From the NCBI RefSeq assembly GCF_000020645.1, contig NC_011060.1:1688501-1752500 (forward strand): 64,000 nucleotides of DNA, read 5' to 3'. Each line of letters begins with the position of its first letter. Positions within the stretch are counted from its first letter, which is position 1. A program made the position numbers and the translations under genes. The DNA comes from Pelodictyon phaeoclathratiforme BU-1. Its GTDB lineage: Bacteria > Bacteroidota > Chlorobiia > Chlorobiales > Chlorobiaceae. The notes beneath the pieces are model-generated. The model saw only the letters and a program-made list of their open reading frames with translations, was not told where the DNA came from and made no database searches. Below are positions 44,709-53,513 of the stretch, piece after piece.

Positions 44709-44750
44709 GTGGTTCAATGAAACACAGATTAACCGATAGCCACCAAAAGC

Positions 44751-46208
44751 TTGAAAACAGATCACAGCACACCATCACCCCTGCTGAACAAACAAACCGG
44801 TGCAGGAGAAAACCGATCACAAAAAGGAGTACGCATTTTTCTTTCGGCCACTCTCCTTGGCTTTGTGCTCATCCTGCTTATCCAGGCCGATCTTGTGCTG
44901 ATCAGTTTTCGGTCACTCTTTACCGCAACAGCGCTCATACTCTCTGCACCGAAAGCATTCCAGGAGATCTTCAGCACCGAGATCCTTGAATTCTGGATAG
45001 CAGCCCTCTACCTTGTTGCCGTTCCGATCGTTCTGCTGCTCATTGCCCGAAAAAGATCATTACGCAAGAAAACACCTGAACTCCAAAAAAGCGAAGAACT
45101 GAGCATCGGCAAAATCAGCCTCAGGGCCTTCATGCGCCACACCATAGCTCTCTACGCTTCAGCCATTATTTTTCTCCTCTACTCGGCAGCATTCCTTGCT
45201 CCCTTCATCGCCCCCTTCAGCCCCTATGACCAGCAGGATTTTCTCGTCACCGCCTATCAGCCACCTCTCTCACGACTTGAGGCACTGATACTCCGCCAGC
45301 CAAAAAACCTGATCATCCCCCTGCAGAAAGGGAGCGGAACAACCGTTCAACTGGCCAACACTCTCATCAGCGATTTTCAGCTTCTGAAAACACGCAACGA
45401 ACCCAACGCCATCCGATTTGTCAACGAATATCGCAGAGAGGGCAACAACGTCATCTACCGTCAGGGAATACGCACCAAAACCATCTCCCTCGCAGAGCTG
45501 GCTGGAGGCGGAAGAAGCAACATCGCCGTCACCCGTACCTTCATCCTTGGCACAGACCAGTATGGACGCGACATTCTCAGCCGCGTCATCTACGGCTCAA
45601 AAATTTCACTCTCTATCGGCTTTCTTGTTGTTTTAATCTCCGTCACCCTCGGCACCATAATCGGAGTATCATCAGGCTATTTCGGGGGCTGGATCGACGC
45701 ACTCATGATGAGGATCGTTGATATCCTTATCGCCTTTCCGGCACTCTTTCTCATCCTCATCATCATCGCCACCTTCGGCAACTCCATCTACCTCATCGTC
45801 ATCACCCTCTCCTTTACCGGCTGGATGGGTGTCGCAAGAATTGTCCGCAGTCAGGTACTCTCGCTCAAAGAACAGGAATTCATCCTCGCGGCAAAATCAC
45901 TCGGCCTCTCCAGCATGAGAATCATCTTCCGCCACCTTGCGCCCAACACCCTCACCCCGGTCATCATAGCGGCAACGCTGCGGATCGGAAGCATTATCCT
46001 GACAGAAGCCGGACTCTCCTTTCTCGGCCTCGGTGTTCAGCCGCCAACACCAAGCTGGGGCAACATTATCAACGAAGGACGCGACAGCCTCCTGAACTAC
46101 TGGTGGATATCAACCTTCCCCGGTATTGCCATTCTGACCACCGTGGTCTGCTTCAACCTCATCGGCGACGGCGTCCGCGATGCCCTCGACCCCAGAATGA
46201 GAGGATAG
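44751..46208 (+). CDS. Oligopeptide-type ABC transporter permease (OppC/DppC family) with N-terminal extension
   Basis: The C-terminal 240 residues are a typical OppC/DppC permease: LGTDQYGRDILSRVIYGSKISLSIG, then the EAA loop IILTEAGLSFLGLGVQPPTPSWGNII and GDGVRDALDPRMRG at the end. Family members have about 300 residues; this one has 485. The additional N-terminal part has two hydrophobic helices (about 27-50 and 78-100) and a linker, and a soluble insertion of about 90 residues separates the first permease helix from the core. The start is TTG 44751, after the rplY terminator. No OppB, ATPases or binding protein are adjacent, so its partners must be elsewhere. Confidence 0.8.
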   Translation: MKTDHSTPSPLLNKQTGAGENRSQKGVRIFLSATLLGFVLILLIQADLVLISFRSLFTATALILSAPKAFQEIFSTEILEFWIAALYLVAVPIVLLLIARKRSLRKKTPELQKSEELSIGKISLRAFMRHTIALYASAIIFLLYSAAFLAPFIAPFSPYDQQDFLVTAYQPPLSRLEALILRQPKNLIIPLQKGSGTTVQLANTLISDFQLLKTRNEPNAIRFVNEYRREGNNVIYRQGIRTKTISLAELAGGGRSNIAVTRTFILGTDQYGRDILSRVIYGSKISLSIGFLVVLISVTLGTIIGVSSGYFGGWIDALMMRIVDILIAFPALFLILIIIATFGNSIYLIVITLSFTGWMGVARIVRSQVLSLKEQEFILAAKSLGLSSMRIIFRHLAPNTLTPVIIAATLRIGSIILTEAGLSFLGLGVQPPTPSWGNIINEGRDSLLNYWWISTFPGIAILTTVVCFNLIGDGVRDALDPRMRG

Positions 46209-46266
46209 ATAGTGCCTGAAAAGCTCAGTGCAGGGCAAATGCGAAACCCGTCAAATCAAGCACAAC

Positions 46267-46647
46267 TCAGATAGATGCATTCGCTTCAGAAAGCCAGCGC
46301 ATAGCAACCTCCGGATCGGTAAAAAAACGCAAGGTAAGGCCACGATTGACAACAACGTCCTCAAAAAAGCTTGCATCGCTCATAAACTTCGCATTGCAAA
46401 CAAGAGCTACCTTCGCCAAAGCCGGAACATTTTCTGCAATAAATTCGGCTGCCTGATAGGTATCAAAAGTTCCAAGCCGATACTCAAGAGCAGTTTCATC
46501 GCAAAACACACGTGAAACACCCCCCTCCAGACTGGCATTGATAATGGCCAATCCATAGCCCTGAACTTCATCAAGACTCTCATCGAAACCGGAAGCACAA
46601 ACAAAGAGGATGTCTCCATCGACTCTCATGGTATAGTGAATGCTCAT
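46267..46647 (-). CDS. Hypothetical protein, STAS/SpoIIAA-like
   Basis: The 126-residue product begins MSIHYTMRVDGDILFVCASGFDESLDEVQGYGLAII, a strand-helix order seen in SpoIIAA-like small proteins, and ends VNRGLTLRFFTDPEVAMRWL, also typical of that group. No phosphorylation-site serine can be pointed to with confidence. The start ATG 46647 is preferred to 46680. It lies between the convergent ends of the OppC-type gene and comEC on the minus strand; its stop is 58 bases from that of the permease gene. Confidence 0.55.
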   Translation of the reverse strand: MSIHYTMRVDGDILFVCASGFDESLDEVQGYGLAIINASLEGGVSRVFCDETALEYRLGTFDTYQAAEFIAENVPALAKVALVCNAKFMSDASFFEDVVVNRGLTLRFFTDPEVAMRWLSEANASI

Positions 46648-46789
46648 ACAACTACTTACTTTGGAGATCCAAGGCGCCATCGGGAAAAAATCCTGAACGA
46701 ATCAGGTAGACAACGCGATCAGTTTCACACTCGAATCCGCCTCTACCTCAATGGGAAATGTATGCATTACATATTTCCCTGCCAATAGT

Positions 46790-49033
46790 TCACTGTACCA
46801 CCACCTGCCGGGTTTTGCTGCGCACTTCGACTCCGGGACGGCTGGCGGCAAAGCGCTGCAAGAGAGCGAGGTGAGCCCGGGGAAGAAAAGAGCCGGGAAC
46901 GAGGATGCAGCGCTTCGGCCTGGCGTAGTTCAGCCACGACGTTATCTGCTGCTGCTGTTTCGGGGCAAAACGGTAGACCCAAAGAAAGGCAATATCGGCT
47001 TTGTAAAGCTCCTCCTCCTTCAGGCGGCTGGTACCCGAGACAATGAGCAGCGAGCGCTCCCGACTCCAGAGCTTGAGCACCTTCTCCTCCGGGCGAATAA
47101 CGACCATTGATGGAAGTAAAATAGTGCTGTCGGCCTGCAACATGTGACGAGCTGCGGGCGTTTTTGCGATGAGAGAGTCAGGGCTATAAAACTGCACGAC
47201 CGCTTTGGGTGCGGCCATACCATACGCCGCGAGCTGCTCTGCAATGCGTTTCTGGTCACGCGCTGCCAGAGCTGCATCAATCTGCACGGTTTCACTGCCT
47301 GAGGAAAAGAGTGTAACAAGCCTCCTGCCAAGATTGACGGTCACCATATCGGGAGCAACAGGCGGGATACGAAGTGCAAAAGAGTACCAAAAGAGCAGGT
47401 TGAGACCAAGAAGCAAAGAGATGGCTACCCTCCCCCACGCTCTCTGAACGCTGAAAACGAGCAAAGCTGCGAGGGTAGCGTAATAGAGCCAAACTTCAAT
47501 CGCATCGGGCCTGATGGTTATAGAGGCAAAGGGAAACTGGCTGAAATACAAAGCCGTACGAAGGGTAAGCTCTGCCAGAAAAAAGGAAGTTGCAGCAAAA
47601 AAAGAAGCCACATAGCCCGACACCAGATTAACCAAAAGCATCGGAACCAGAGCATACATCAGAAGGGTGGAAAAAAGTACCACAGGTATATTGGCAAGAA
47701 TGCTGATAACCGAAAAAGTCCCGAAATAGTAAGCAATCACCGGCGAGACCCCGATAATAGCAGCAAGAGTAACCATCACACTGCTGAGCAAAAAGTGAGC
47801 GACGCCCCGCAATAACCCACCTTCTTTTTGCGGTGAAGCAATGAGATGGGGAGAGATCAGAAGAATGGCCAGCACCGCGCCATTGGTCATTAAAAATCCC
47901 GGATTCAGAAGATCGAAAGGGTCGAAAAGAAGAATGAGAAAATCAGCAACAGCAAGCGAATTAACCGGATAACTTTTCCGCCCGATCGTCGCTCCGCCAA
48001 TCAGCACCAGAGACATGAGGGCTGCGCGTTTAACCGATGGAGAGTTGCCGGTCACAGAACTGTAGACGAGCAAAATAAAGGAAAAAATCACAAAAGAGAT
48101 CCAGCGCCCTGCCGTGGTAACCTGGAAGCGCTGCAGGCAGATTTGAACAACAAGGGCAAGCATAACCATATTAAGCCCCGAAACAGCAAGGATATGCGCT
48201 GTACCCGTAAGCTTGAACGCCTCAATCACCTCCTCCGACATCGACTCTCTTTCGCCCGTAAGCACTCCGGCAGCAAGCTTTCGCTCCTCCCCATCCGGCA
48301 AAAGTTCTTCAAGGCTCTTCGTGATGTAGTTATAGACCGGCTTGACAACGAAACGATCAAATCCATTAAGCCCCGACTCCCCTTCATGCTGCACCTGCCA
48401 GGGCCCTGCAGAGTAAAATTGCACCGAAAGCTGCTTCATGCGAGCAGCTTTTCGGGGGTCAAATTCACCCCGATTGGATGCTTCAGGAACAAGATCGAGC
48501 TTCCCCTTCACCCGAACCATATCACCATAAGAAATAGTGATATCCGGCTTCCCCACACTGCGCATGAAGACCTTCGCCCGATCATGGAGCTTCACGATCT
48601 GCCCGTTTTCAAACAACTCTTCAACCTCCATCATCCAGCCAACTCCCGCGCCCGAAAAATGGGGCTGATCAACAATCCGCCCATACAGCAACACATTTTT
48701 ACCGACAAAACGCAACAGCCCGTCACGGGCTGCATAATGAAGCCGGTAATCACTGCTCGCAGCAAAAGAGAAAAAGAGGAAAAGCAGATAACCGATGGAA
48801 GTGAAAAAAAGCGGATATGGAGCTTTATTCCTGACCCGTTCATACAGCAACCCGGCCAGAAGCACAAGAAGAGCAAAGAGACAAAAAAGCAGCCACCCCT
48901 CAACAGGAAGGGGCAGATTTACGCCCGCAAGAATCCCCAACACAACCAGAGCAAGCAGCCGTACCGCCGGGTATGGCGCGAGGGAAAGCTGCAGAGAGTA
49001 CCGCAGCTCCTTTATTTTTTCTACGTTAGGCAA
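46790..49033 (-). CDS. comEC: ComEC/Rec2-family DNA uptake channel, short form
   Basis: ComEC carries single-stranded DNA across the inner membrane during natural transformation. The 747-residue protein has a DUF4131 region near the N-terminus (VGKNVLLYGRIVDQP) and the Competence domain with FKLTGTAHILAVSGLNMVML (residues about 270-290), GNSPSVKRAALMSLV and about ten helices. The C-terminal 190 residues occupy the place of the metallo-beta-lactamase domain but lack an HxHxDH motif, so nuclease activity is unlikely. Divergent transcription from metF starts 57 bases away. Confidence 0.85.
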   Translation of the reverse strand: MPNVEKIKELRYSLQLSLAPYPAVRLLALVVLGILAGVNLPLPVEGWLLFCLFALLVLLAGLLYERVRNKAPYPLFFTSIGYLLFLFFSFAASSDYRLHYAARDGLLRFVGKNVLLYGRIVDQPHFSGAGVGWMMEVEELFENGQIVKLHDRAKVFMRSVGKPDITISYGDMVRVKGKLDLVPEASNRGEFDPRKAARMKQLSVQFYSAGPWQVQHEGESGLNGFDRFVVKPVYNYITKSLEELLPDGEERKLAAGVLTGERESMSEEVIEAFKLTGTAHILAVSGLNMVMLALVVQICLQRFQVTTAGRWISFVIFSFILLVYSSVTGNSPSVKRAALMSLVLIGGATIGRKSYPVNSLAVADFLILLFDPFDLLNPGFLMTNGAVLAILLISPHLIASPQKEGGLLRGVAHFLLSSVMVTLAAIIGVSPVIAYYFGTFSVISILANIPVVLFSTLLMYALVPMLLVNLVSGYVASFFAATSFFLAELTLRTALYFSQFPFASITIRPDAIEVWLYYATLAALLVFSVQRAWGRVAISLLLGLNLLFWYSFALRIPPVAPDMVTVNLGRRLVTLFSSGSETVQIDAALAARDQKRIAEQLAAYGMAAPKAVVQFYSPDSLIAKTPAARHMLQADSTILLPSMVVIRPEEKVLKLWSRERSLLIVSGTSRLKEEELYKADIAFLWVYRFAPKQQQQITSWLNYARPKRCILVPGSFLPRAHLALLQRFAASRPGVEVRSKTRQVVVQ

Positions 49034-49090
49034 ATCATTGTTTTTGTATATTCTTTTTTTTCATTCAAGCCTCTAAACGTCACACTCTGC

Positions 49091-49960
49091 ATGCTTGTCA
49101 AAGAAATACTGAACTCTGCCGCCAAACCTGTCTTCAGTTTTGAGTTTTTTCCCCCGAAAAAAGATGAAGAGTGGGAAACACTGTTTGAAACCATTGCAGC
49201 GCTCTCACCACTCCACGCATCCTATGTCAGCGTAACCTACGGAGCCGGAGGATCGACCCGATCAAGAACCCATAACCTGGTAACAAAGATACAGAAAGAG
49301 ACCGGTCTGACCGTCGTATCACACCTCACCTGCATCTGCTCCGACCAAGAGGAGACCGGAGCCATTCTGCGAAACTATCAGGAGCACGGCATCAATAACG
49401 TCCTTGCCCTGAGAGGTGACAAACCAGCCGGGACAACCTCAATGGCTGATGCCATCAAGGATTTCCCGTATGCCATAGACCTGGTTCGCTTCATAAAAAA
49501 AGAGTACCCCGACTTCGGTATCGGCGTTGCAGGCTTTCCAGAAGGGCACCCCGAAACACCAAACCGGATGAAAGAGATCGAATATCTGAAAGAAAAAGTT
49601 GACGCCGGAGCTGACTACATTGTCACACAACTCTTTTTCGATAACCACGATTACTTCGACTTCGTTGAGCGCTGCGCCCTTGGCGGCATTACCGTGCCCA
49701 TCATCCCGGGAATTATGCCCATCACCACACGAAAAGGGATGATCAGAATGTCGGAACTGGCACTTGGTGCAAGAGTGCCCGCCGCTCTGCTGAAAAAAGT
49801 ACTCACTGCAGCAAATGACGACGAAGTTGCTTCAGTCGGAATTGAGTGGGCTACAAATCAGGTTCAGGAGCTCATCGACCATCATATCAAAGGCATCCAC
49901 TTCTACACCCTGAACATGGCCGATGCAACCCTTAAAATCTTCAACAACATCCACCAGTAA
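49091..49960 (+). CDS. metF: Methylenetetrahydrofolate reductase
   Basis: MetF makes 5-methyl-THF for methionine synthesis. The 289-residue product has FSFEFFPPKKDEEWETLF with the catalytic Glu, SVTYGAGGSTRSRT, LALRGDKP, GVAGFPEGHPE and TQLFFDN, all standard. The reading frame is open far upstream through comEC, but the ATG at 49091 gives the family start. It converges on lysA, whose stop is 30 bases away. Confidence 0.95.
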   Translation: MLVKEILNSAAKPVFSFEFFPPKKDEEWETLFETIAALSPLHASYVSVTYGAGGSTRSRTHNLVTKIQKETGLTVVSHLTCICSDQEETGAILRNYQEHGINNVLALRGDKPAGTTSMADAIKDFPYAIDLVRFIKKEYPDFGIGVAGFPEGHPETPNRMKEIEYLKEKVDAGADYIVTQLFFDNHDYFDFVERCALGGITVPIIPGIMPITTRKGMIRMSELALGARVPAALLKKVLTAANDDEVASVGIEWATNQVQELIDHHIKGIHFYTLNMADATLKIFNNIHQ

Positions 49961-49990
49961 CCCCGTCCAACCATCCGGAGCGACCCGCTT

Positions 49991-51244
49991 TCAGGTCAGC
50001 TCATTCTGCACAAGCTGTTCCAGCGTTTCACGTTTACGCACCAGCTTGACTTCACTCCCGTTCACCAGAACCTCTGCAGGGCGAAGCCGGCCATTATAAT
50101 TGCTGCTCATAACGGCAGCATAAGCGCCTGCAGACATCACCGCAAGCAACTCACCCTCTTCTGCCGCTCCAATCGCCCGATGACGGGCAAAAAAATCACT
50201 CGACTCACAAATCGGGCCAACAACATCGGCAATAACCTCTTCCTCATGAAACGTTACCGACTGAACTTCATGATGCGACTGATAGAGCGCCGGACGAATC
50301 AGTTCAGTCATCCCCGCATCGACCACAAAAAACTGCTTGCCGGTATGATTACTCTTTTTATAGAGAATTCTGGTCAACAAAACCGAAGCATTGGCAACCA
50401 GATAGCGTCCCGGTTCAAAAATCACCTTCACATCAAGAGGCAACAGCATCGGAACCAGCTTTTCAGCAAAATGTTCAATCGGGGTTGCCGGTTTCAGGGG
50501 GTCGTAGGTTACCGGAAAACCACCGCCGATATCAAGAAATTCGATGGCAAAACCAAGCTCTCTGGATGCCTTGAAAATCGCCAGCAGCTTCACCGTAGCC
50601 GCCACATAATATTCCGGATCAAAAATCTGCGACCCGATATGCATATCAAGCCCCACAAGCTTGATATTCGGCAAGCGGGAAAGCAGCGAAAATACCGTCG
50701 AGAGCTCAGCCTCATCAATACCAAACTTCTCCTTGCTGTCGCCAGTGGTAATATAGGGGTGGGTCTCAGCCGTCACATTCGGATTGATCCGTATTGCAAC
50801 AGAAGCTGTTAAACCAAGCTCTCCTGCAATCCGGTCAATAGCCCGCAGTTCCGAGAGCGATTCAGCTTTCAGCATAAGTACCCCGCTCTGCAGGGCATAA
50901 ACAATCTCATCCTCTCTCTTGCCAACCCCGGCAAAAATGATTTTATCAGGAGAAACACCAGACTGCAATGCCCGATAGAGTTCTCCGGCGGAATTAACAT
51001 CACACCCACAGCCAAGTTCAGCAAGCGTACGAATCACACTGAGATTATAGTTGGCCTTGACTGAATAGCAGGTAAAATGGGGCAGCGCCTCAAAAGCGCA
51101 CTCGAAAGCCTTATAACTTTCGATGACGCTTCTCCTCGAGGTCACAAAAAGAGGAGTTCCAAAATTGGCGGCAAGCTCTTCAAGTTTGACGTCATCACAG
51201 CAGAGCGTCGTACCGGTATAGCGAAAAAAATTACTGTCAAGCAC
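49991..51244 (-). CDS. lysA: Diaminopimelate decarboxylase
   Basis: LysA makes lysine from meso-diaminopimelate with PLP. The 417-residue protein has the PLP lysine Lys63 in YSVKANYN, then FAGVGKREDEI, a LDMHIGSQI strand, LDIGGGFPVTY, FEPGRYLVANA and GPICESSDFFA with the catalytic Cys at the subunit interface, near the C-terminus. It starts with GTG 51244, preceded by AGGTAA. Confidence 0.95.
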   Translation of the reverse strand: MLDSNFFRYTGTTLCCDDVKLEELAANFGTPLFVTSRRSVIESYKAFECAFEALPHFTCYSVKANYNLSVIRTLAELGCGCDVNSAGELYRALQSGVSPDKIIFAGVGKREDEIVYALQSGVLMLKAESLSELRAIDRIAGELGLTASVAIRINPNVTAETHPYITTGDSKEKFGIDEAELSTVFSLLSRLPNIKLVGLDMHIGSQIFDPEYYVAATVKLLAIFKASRELGFAIEFLDIGGGFPVTYDPLKPATPIEHFAEKLVPMLLPLDVKVIFEPGRYLVANASVLLTRILYKKSNHTGKQFFVVDAGMTELIRPALYQSHHEVQSVTFHEEEVIADVVGPICESSDFFARHRAIGAAEEGELLAVMSAGAYAAVMSSNYNGRLRPAEVLVNGSEVKLVRKRETLEQLVQNELT

Positions 51245-51393
51245 GGTTGCAGTTACCTGTTAAAGGGTTATAAAGTGAGAAAAATAGCTTTTCTCCCGTT
51301 ATCATGGAAAGAAAAAACCCATTACTTGCAAAATCACCTTTTAGGTTTTATATTCACAGCTCTTTACAATTTCACACCTGATTGAGGTTTACC

Positions 51394-51576
51394 ATGGCAA
51401 AAGGAAAAGAAAACAGAATCGTTATCACCCTTGAATGTACCGAAGCAAAAAAAGAGGGAAAAACGGTCTCAAGATATACCACAACAAAAAACAAGAAAAA
51501 TACCACAGAACGTCTTATCTTGAAGAAGTATAACCCCAATATGCAGCGTCATACCCTGCACAAGGAGATCAAATAA
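51394..51576 (+). CDS. rpmG: 50S ribosomal protein L33
   Basis: The 60-residue product reads as L33: MAKGKENRIVITLECTEAKK at the start, then SRYTTTKNKKNTTERLILKKYNP and a C-terminal RHTLHKEIK. It has only one of the four cysteines of the zinc-binding form, so it is the zinc-independent type. It stands alone between lysA and tRNA-Leu. GAGGTT precedes the ATG. Confidence 0.95.
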   Translation: MAKGKENRIVITLECTEAKKEGKTVSRYTTTKNKKNTTERLILKKYNPNMQRHTLHKEIK

Positions 51577-51610
51577 GATTTTTTCTGTACTGGTCTGAGC
51601 ATAACGCAAT

Positions 51611-51692
51611 GCCCGAATGGCGGAATTGGTAGACGCACGCGTTTCAGGGACGCGCGCCGCAAGGTGTAGGAGTTCGAGTCTCCTTTCGGGCA
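51611..51692 (+). tRNA. tRNA-Leu (CAG anticodon)
   Basis: The 82-nt class II tRNA begins GCCCGAA and ends TTCGGGC plus discriminator A. The anticodon loop TTTCAGG lies on a CACGCG/CGCGC stem region, and a long variable arm precedes the GTTCGAGTC T-loop. CCA is not encoded. Confidence 0.93.
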
Positions 51693-51854
51693 CACAACAA
51701 TCTTCCCAGGCGATATGCACGTGAATACGCTTAACAACATATCATCAGTCGATTCAGCTCAGACCAGGTTTTTCACATACAACGCACAGGTATGCACCTT
51801 TTCTTGAGAGGGTGCTTTTTTTTGTTCCTATAATAATCCAAAATATCAGCCGTA

Positions 51855-52652
51855 GTGGATCATACCAAAATAAACCTCCTTGTCAGGCTTCAGCACCTTG
51901 ACAATCAGATAGAAAGCATCGTCAGCCTTCAAAAAGGGCTGCCGGAAGAGATTGATGCTCTGGATGAAGACCTGGTATTTACCACCCGCCAGATCGAATC
52001 ACGAAAAAAAATAGCCGACGAACATCTGAAAACACGCTCTCGATTGCACGAAACGATCAATGAGTGCAAGAACAAGATCCTGAACTTCAAGGAGAAGCAG
52101 ACACTCGCCCGCAACAACAAGGAATATGACGCACTCTCAAAGCAGATTGAATATGAAGAAAAAGAGATAGCGCAAGCCGAAATCCAGCTTCAGGATATCG
52201 TCCATACTATACAGCGGGCACAGGAAATCCAGAAAAAAGGACGGCAGCTCATTGCAGAAAATCGCTATGACGAAATTACGGAAGAGATGATGCCCGACGA
52301 CATCCTGCATCAGCAGCTTGAAGATCTGAAAAAACAGGTGGACCAGAAAAGAGAAGAGCTGGAAAGCATTGTCATTGAAACAGCAGAGGATGTTAATTTG
52401 CTGAAAAAAAAGGTAATGGAACAACGGGCACTGATTACCAGCGAAGCAAAAAGACTGCTCGACAAATATGACCATCTCAGAAGCGGCACCTTACAGAATG
52501 CGGTTGTCAGCCTGAACCGCAACGCCTGTTCCGGATGCAACACGAGGGTTCCAACCAATCGTCACACCATGATTGTACAGGGCGGATTCTACCTTTGTGA
52601 ATCTTGCGGTCGCATTGTGGTTCATGAGCGGCTCTTTGAAGAGGCTGAATAA
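51855..52652 (+). CDS. Coiled-coil protein with C-terminal C4 zinc ribbon (COG1579 type)
   Basis: The 265-residue product starts with GTG 51855. Residues 5-200 are a nearly unbroken coiled coil (INLLVRLQHLDNQIESI, KNKILNFKEKQTLARNNKEYDAL). A zinc ribbon follows, with CSGCNTRVP and CESCGRI as the two cysteine pairs. The conserved NNKEYDALSKQI element is shared with COG1579 proteins, which are thought to bind nucleic acid or serve in flagellum-independent envelope tasks; the function is not established. It precedes the RNase P RNA gene. Confidence 0.85.
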   Translation: MDHTKINLLVRLQHLDNQIESIVSLQKGLPEEIDALDEDLVFTTRQIESRKKIADEHLKTRSRLHETINECKNKILNFKEKQTLARNNKEYDALSKQIEYEEKEIAQAEIQLQDIVHTIQRAQEIQKKGRQLIAENRYDEITEEMMPDDILHQQLEDLKKQVDQKREELESIVIETAEDVNLLKKKVMEQRALITSEAKRLLDKYDHLRSGTLQNAVVSLNRNACSGCNTRVPTNRHTMIVQGGFYLCESCGRIVVHERLFEEAE

Positions 52653-52710
52653 AATAATGGTACACGCGTTTCTGAATATGAACGCACTCTCTTTCATGAT
52701 GGTTCTTTGA

Positions 52711-53129
52711 AAAGCTGAAACCGCAAGTGTGCAGTCGCCGTGCAGCCCATCCGGGCTGTGCAGAGGAAAGTCCGAACTTCACAGGGCAGGGTGCCGGTCG
52801 AGAGTTGCAAAACTCAAGCCCGGGGATAACGGCGCAAGCCGCTTGTCACAGAAAGCGCAACAGAAAACAGACCGCTTCGGGCAACCGGAGTAAGGGTGAA
52901 ACGGGGGTGTAAGAGACCACCAGACATGACAGTAATGGCATGTGCTTGGCAAACCTCCCCGAAGCAAGGCTAAATAAGAGGACTTTTCCCCCAGGGGAAA
53001 AAGAGCGGCCCGTTCAATTCCGCAAGGAGAGTTCTCGGGTAAGCCGCATCAGATAAATGGCTGCAGTCTTACCCGGTCTCCGGGTAATTCACAGAATTCG
53101 GCTTATAGCTTACGGTTTCAGCTTTTTTT
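52711..53129 (+). ncRNA. rnpB: RNase P RNA, bacterial class A
   Basis: Conserved core segments appear in order: GAGGAAAGTCCGAACTTCACA near the 5' end, CAGGGTGCCG, then GAAACGGGGGTGTAAGAGACCACCAG, a P15-type region and the 3' universal CAGAATTCGGCTTATAG. The 5' AAAGCTGAAACCG (52711-52723) and the 3' CGGTTTCAGCTTT (53113-53125) pair perfectly to form P1, and a run of T follows, so the transcript end coincides with P1. RNase P removes 5' leaders of tRNA precursors. Confidence 0.95.
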
Positions 53130-53150
53130 ATCCCCCCTCCCCTTTCCGCA

Positions 53151-53375
53151 TCACATTGGTAATCCACCTTCACGAAACAGATTGTGAAATCCCCACATGG
53201 AACCAAAAATGAGACTCAAAACTGCCATAATAAGCCCCACCACAACAGAAAAAATAAACATGGCAGGAATACTGGCGAATACCCACTTCACCATAAACAG
53301 CACCATCGACCAGAAAGGCATACGAATATCGGTAACCACCACCTTCTGTTCATCATGAATTTTTTTATCGTCCAT
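53151..53375 (-). CDS. Small membrane protein of unknown function
   Basis: The 74-residue product (ATG 53375; a GTG at 53381 is also possible) has a charged N-terminus (DDKKIHDEQK) and two hydrophobic segments, about 25-48 and 44-62 (WSMVLFMVKWVFASIPAMFIFS, then VVVGLIMAVLSLIFGSMWG). It is likely an inner-membrane protein. No family is recognised. Confidence 0.55.
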   Translation of the reverse strand: MDDKKIHDEQKVVVTDIRMPFWSMVLFMVKWVFASIPAMFIFSVVVGLIMAVLSLIFGSMWGFHNLFREGGLPM

Positions 53376-53513
53376 AACCACTTTTTATTTAACGATTACA
53401 AAGCTCCTCCCCTCTCATCAAAAGAACGTACAAAAATGAGAGCATAAGAGTGCGCATTACACAGGAATCCCGTCTTATACTCAAGAGGAAAAAAATATCG
53501 TGACGATCCGCTT

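Noticed and set aside
48143..49090. Long upstream extension of metF through comEC
   Set aside because: It is antisense to comEC and not conserved; the MetF start is clear at 49091.
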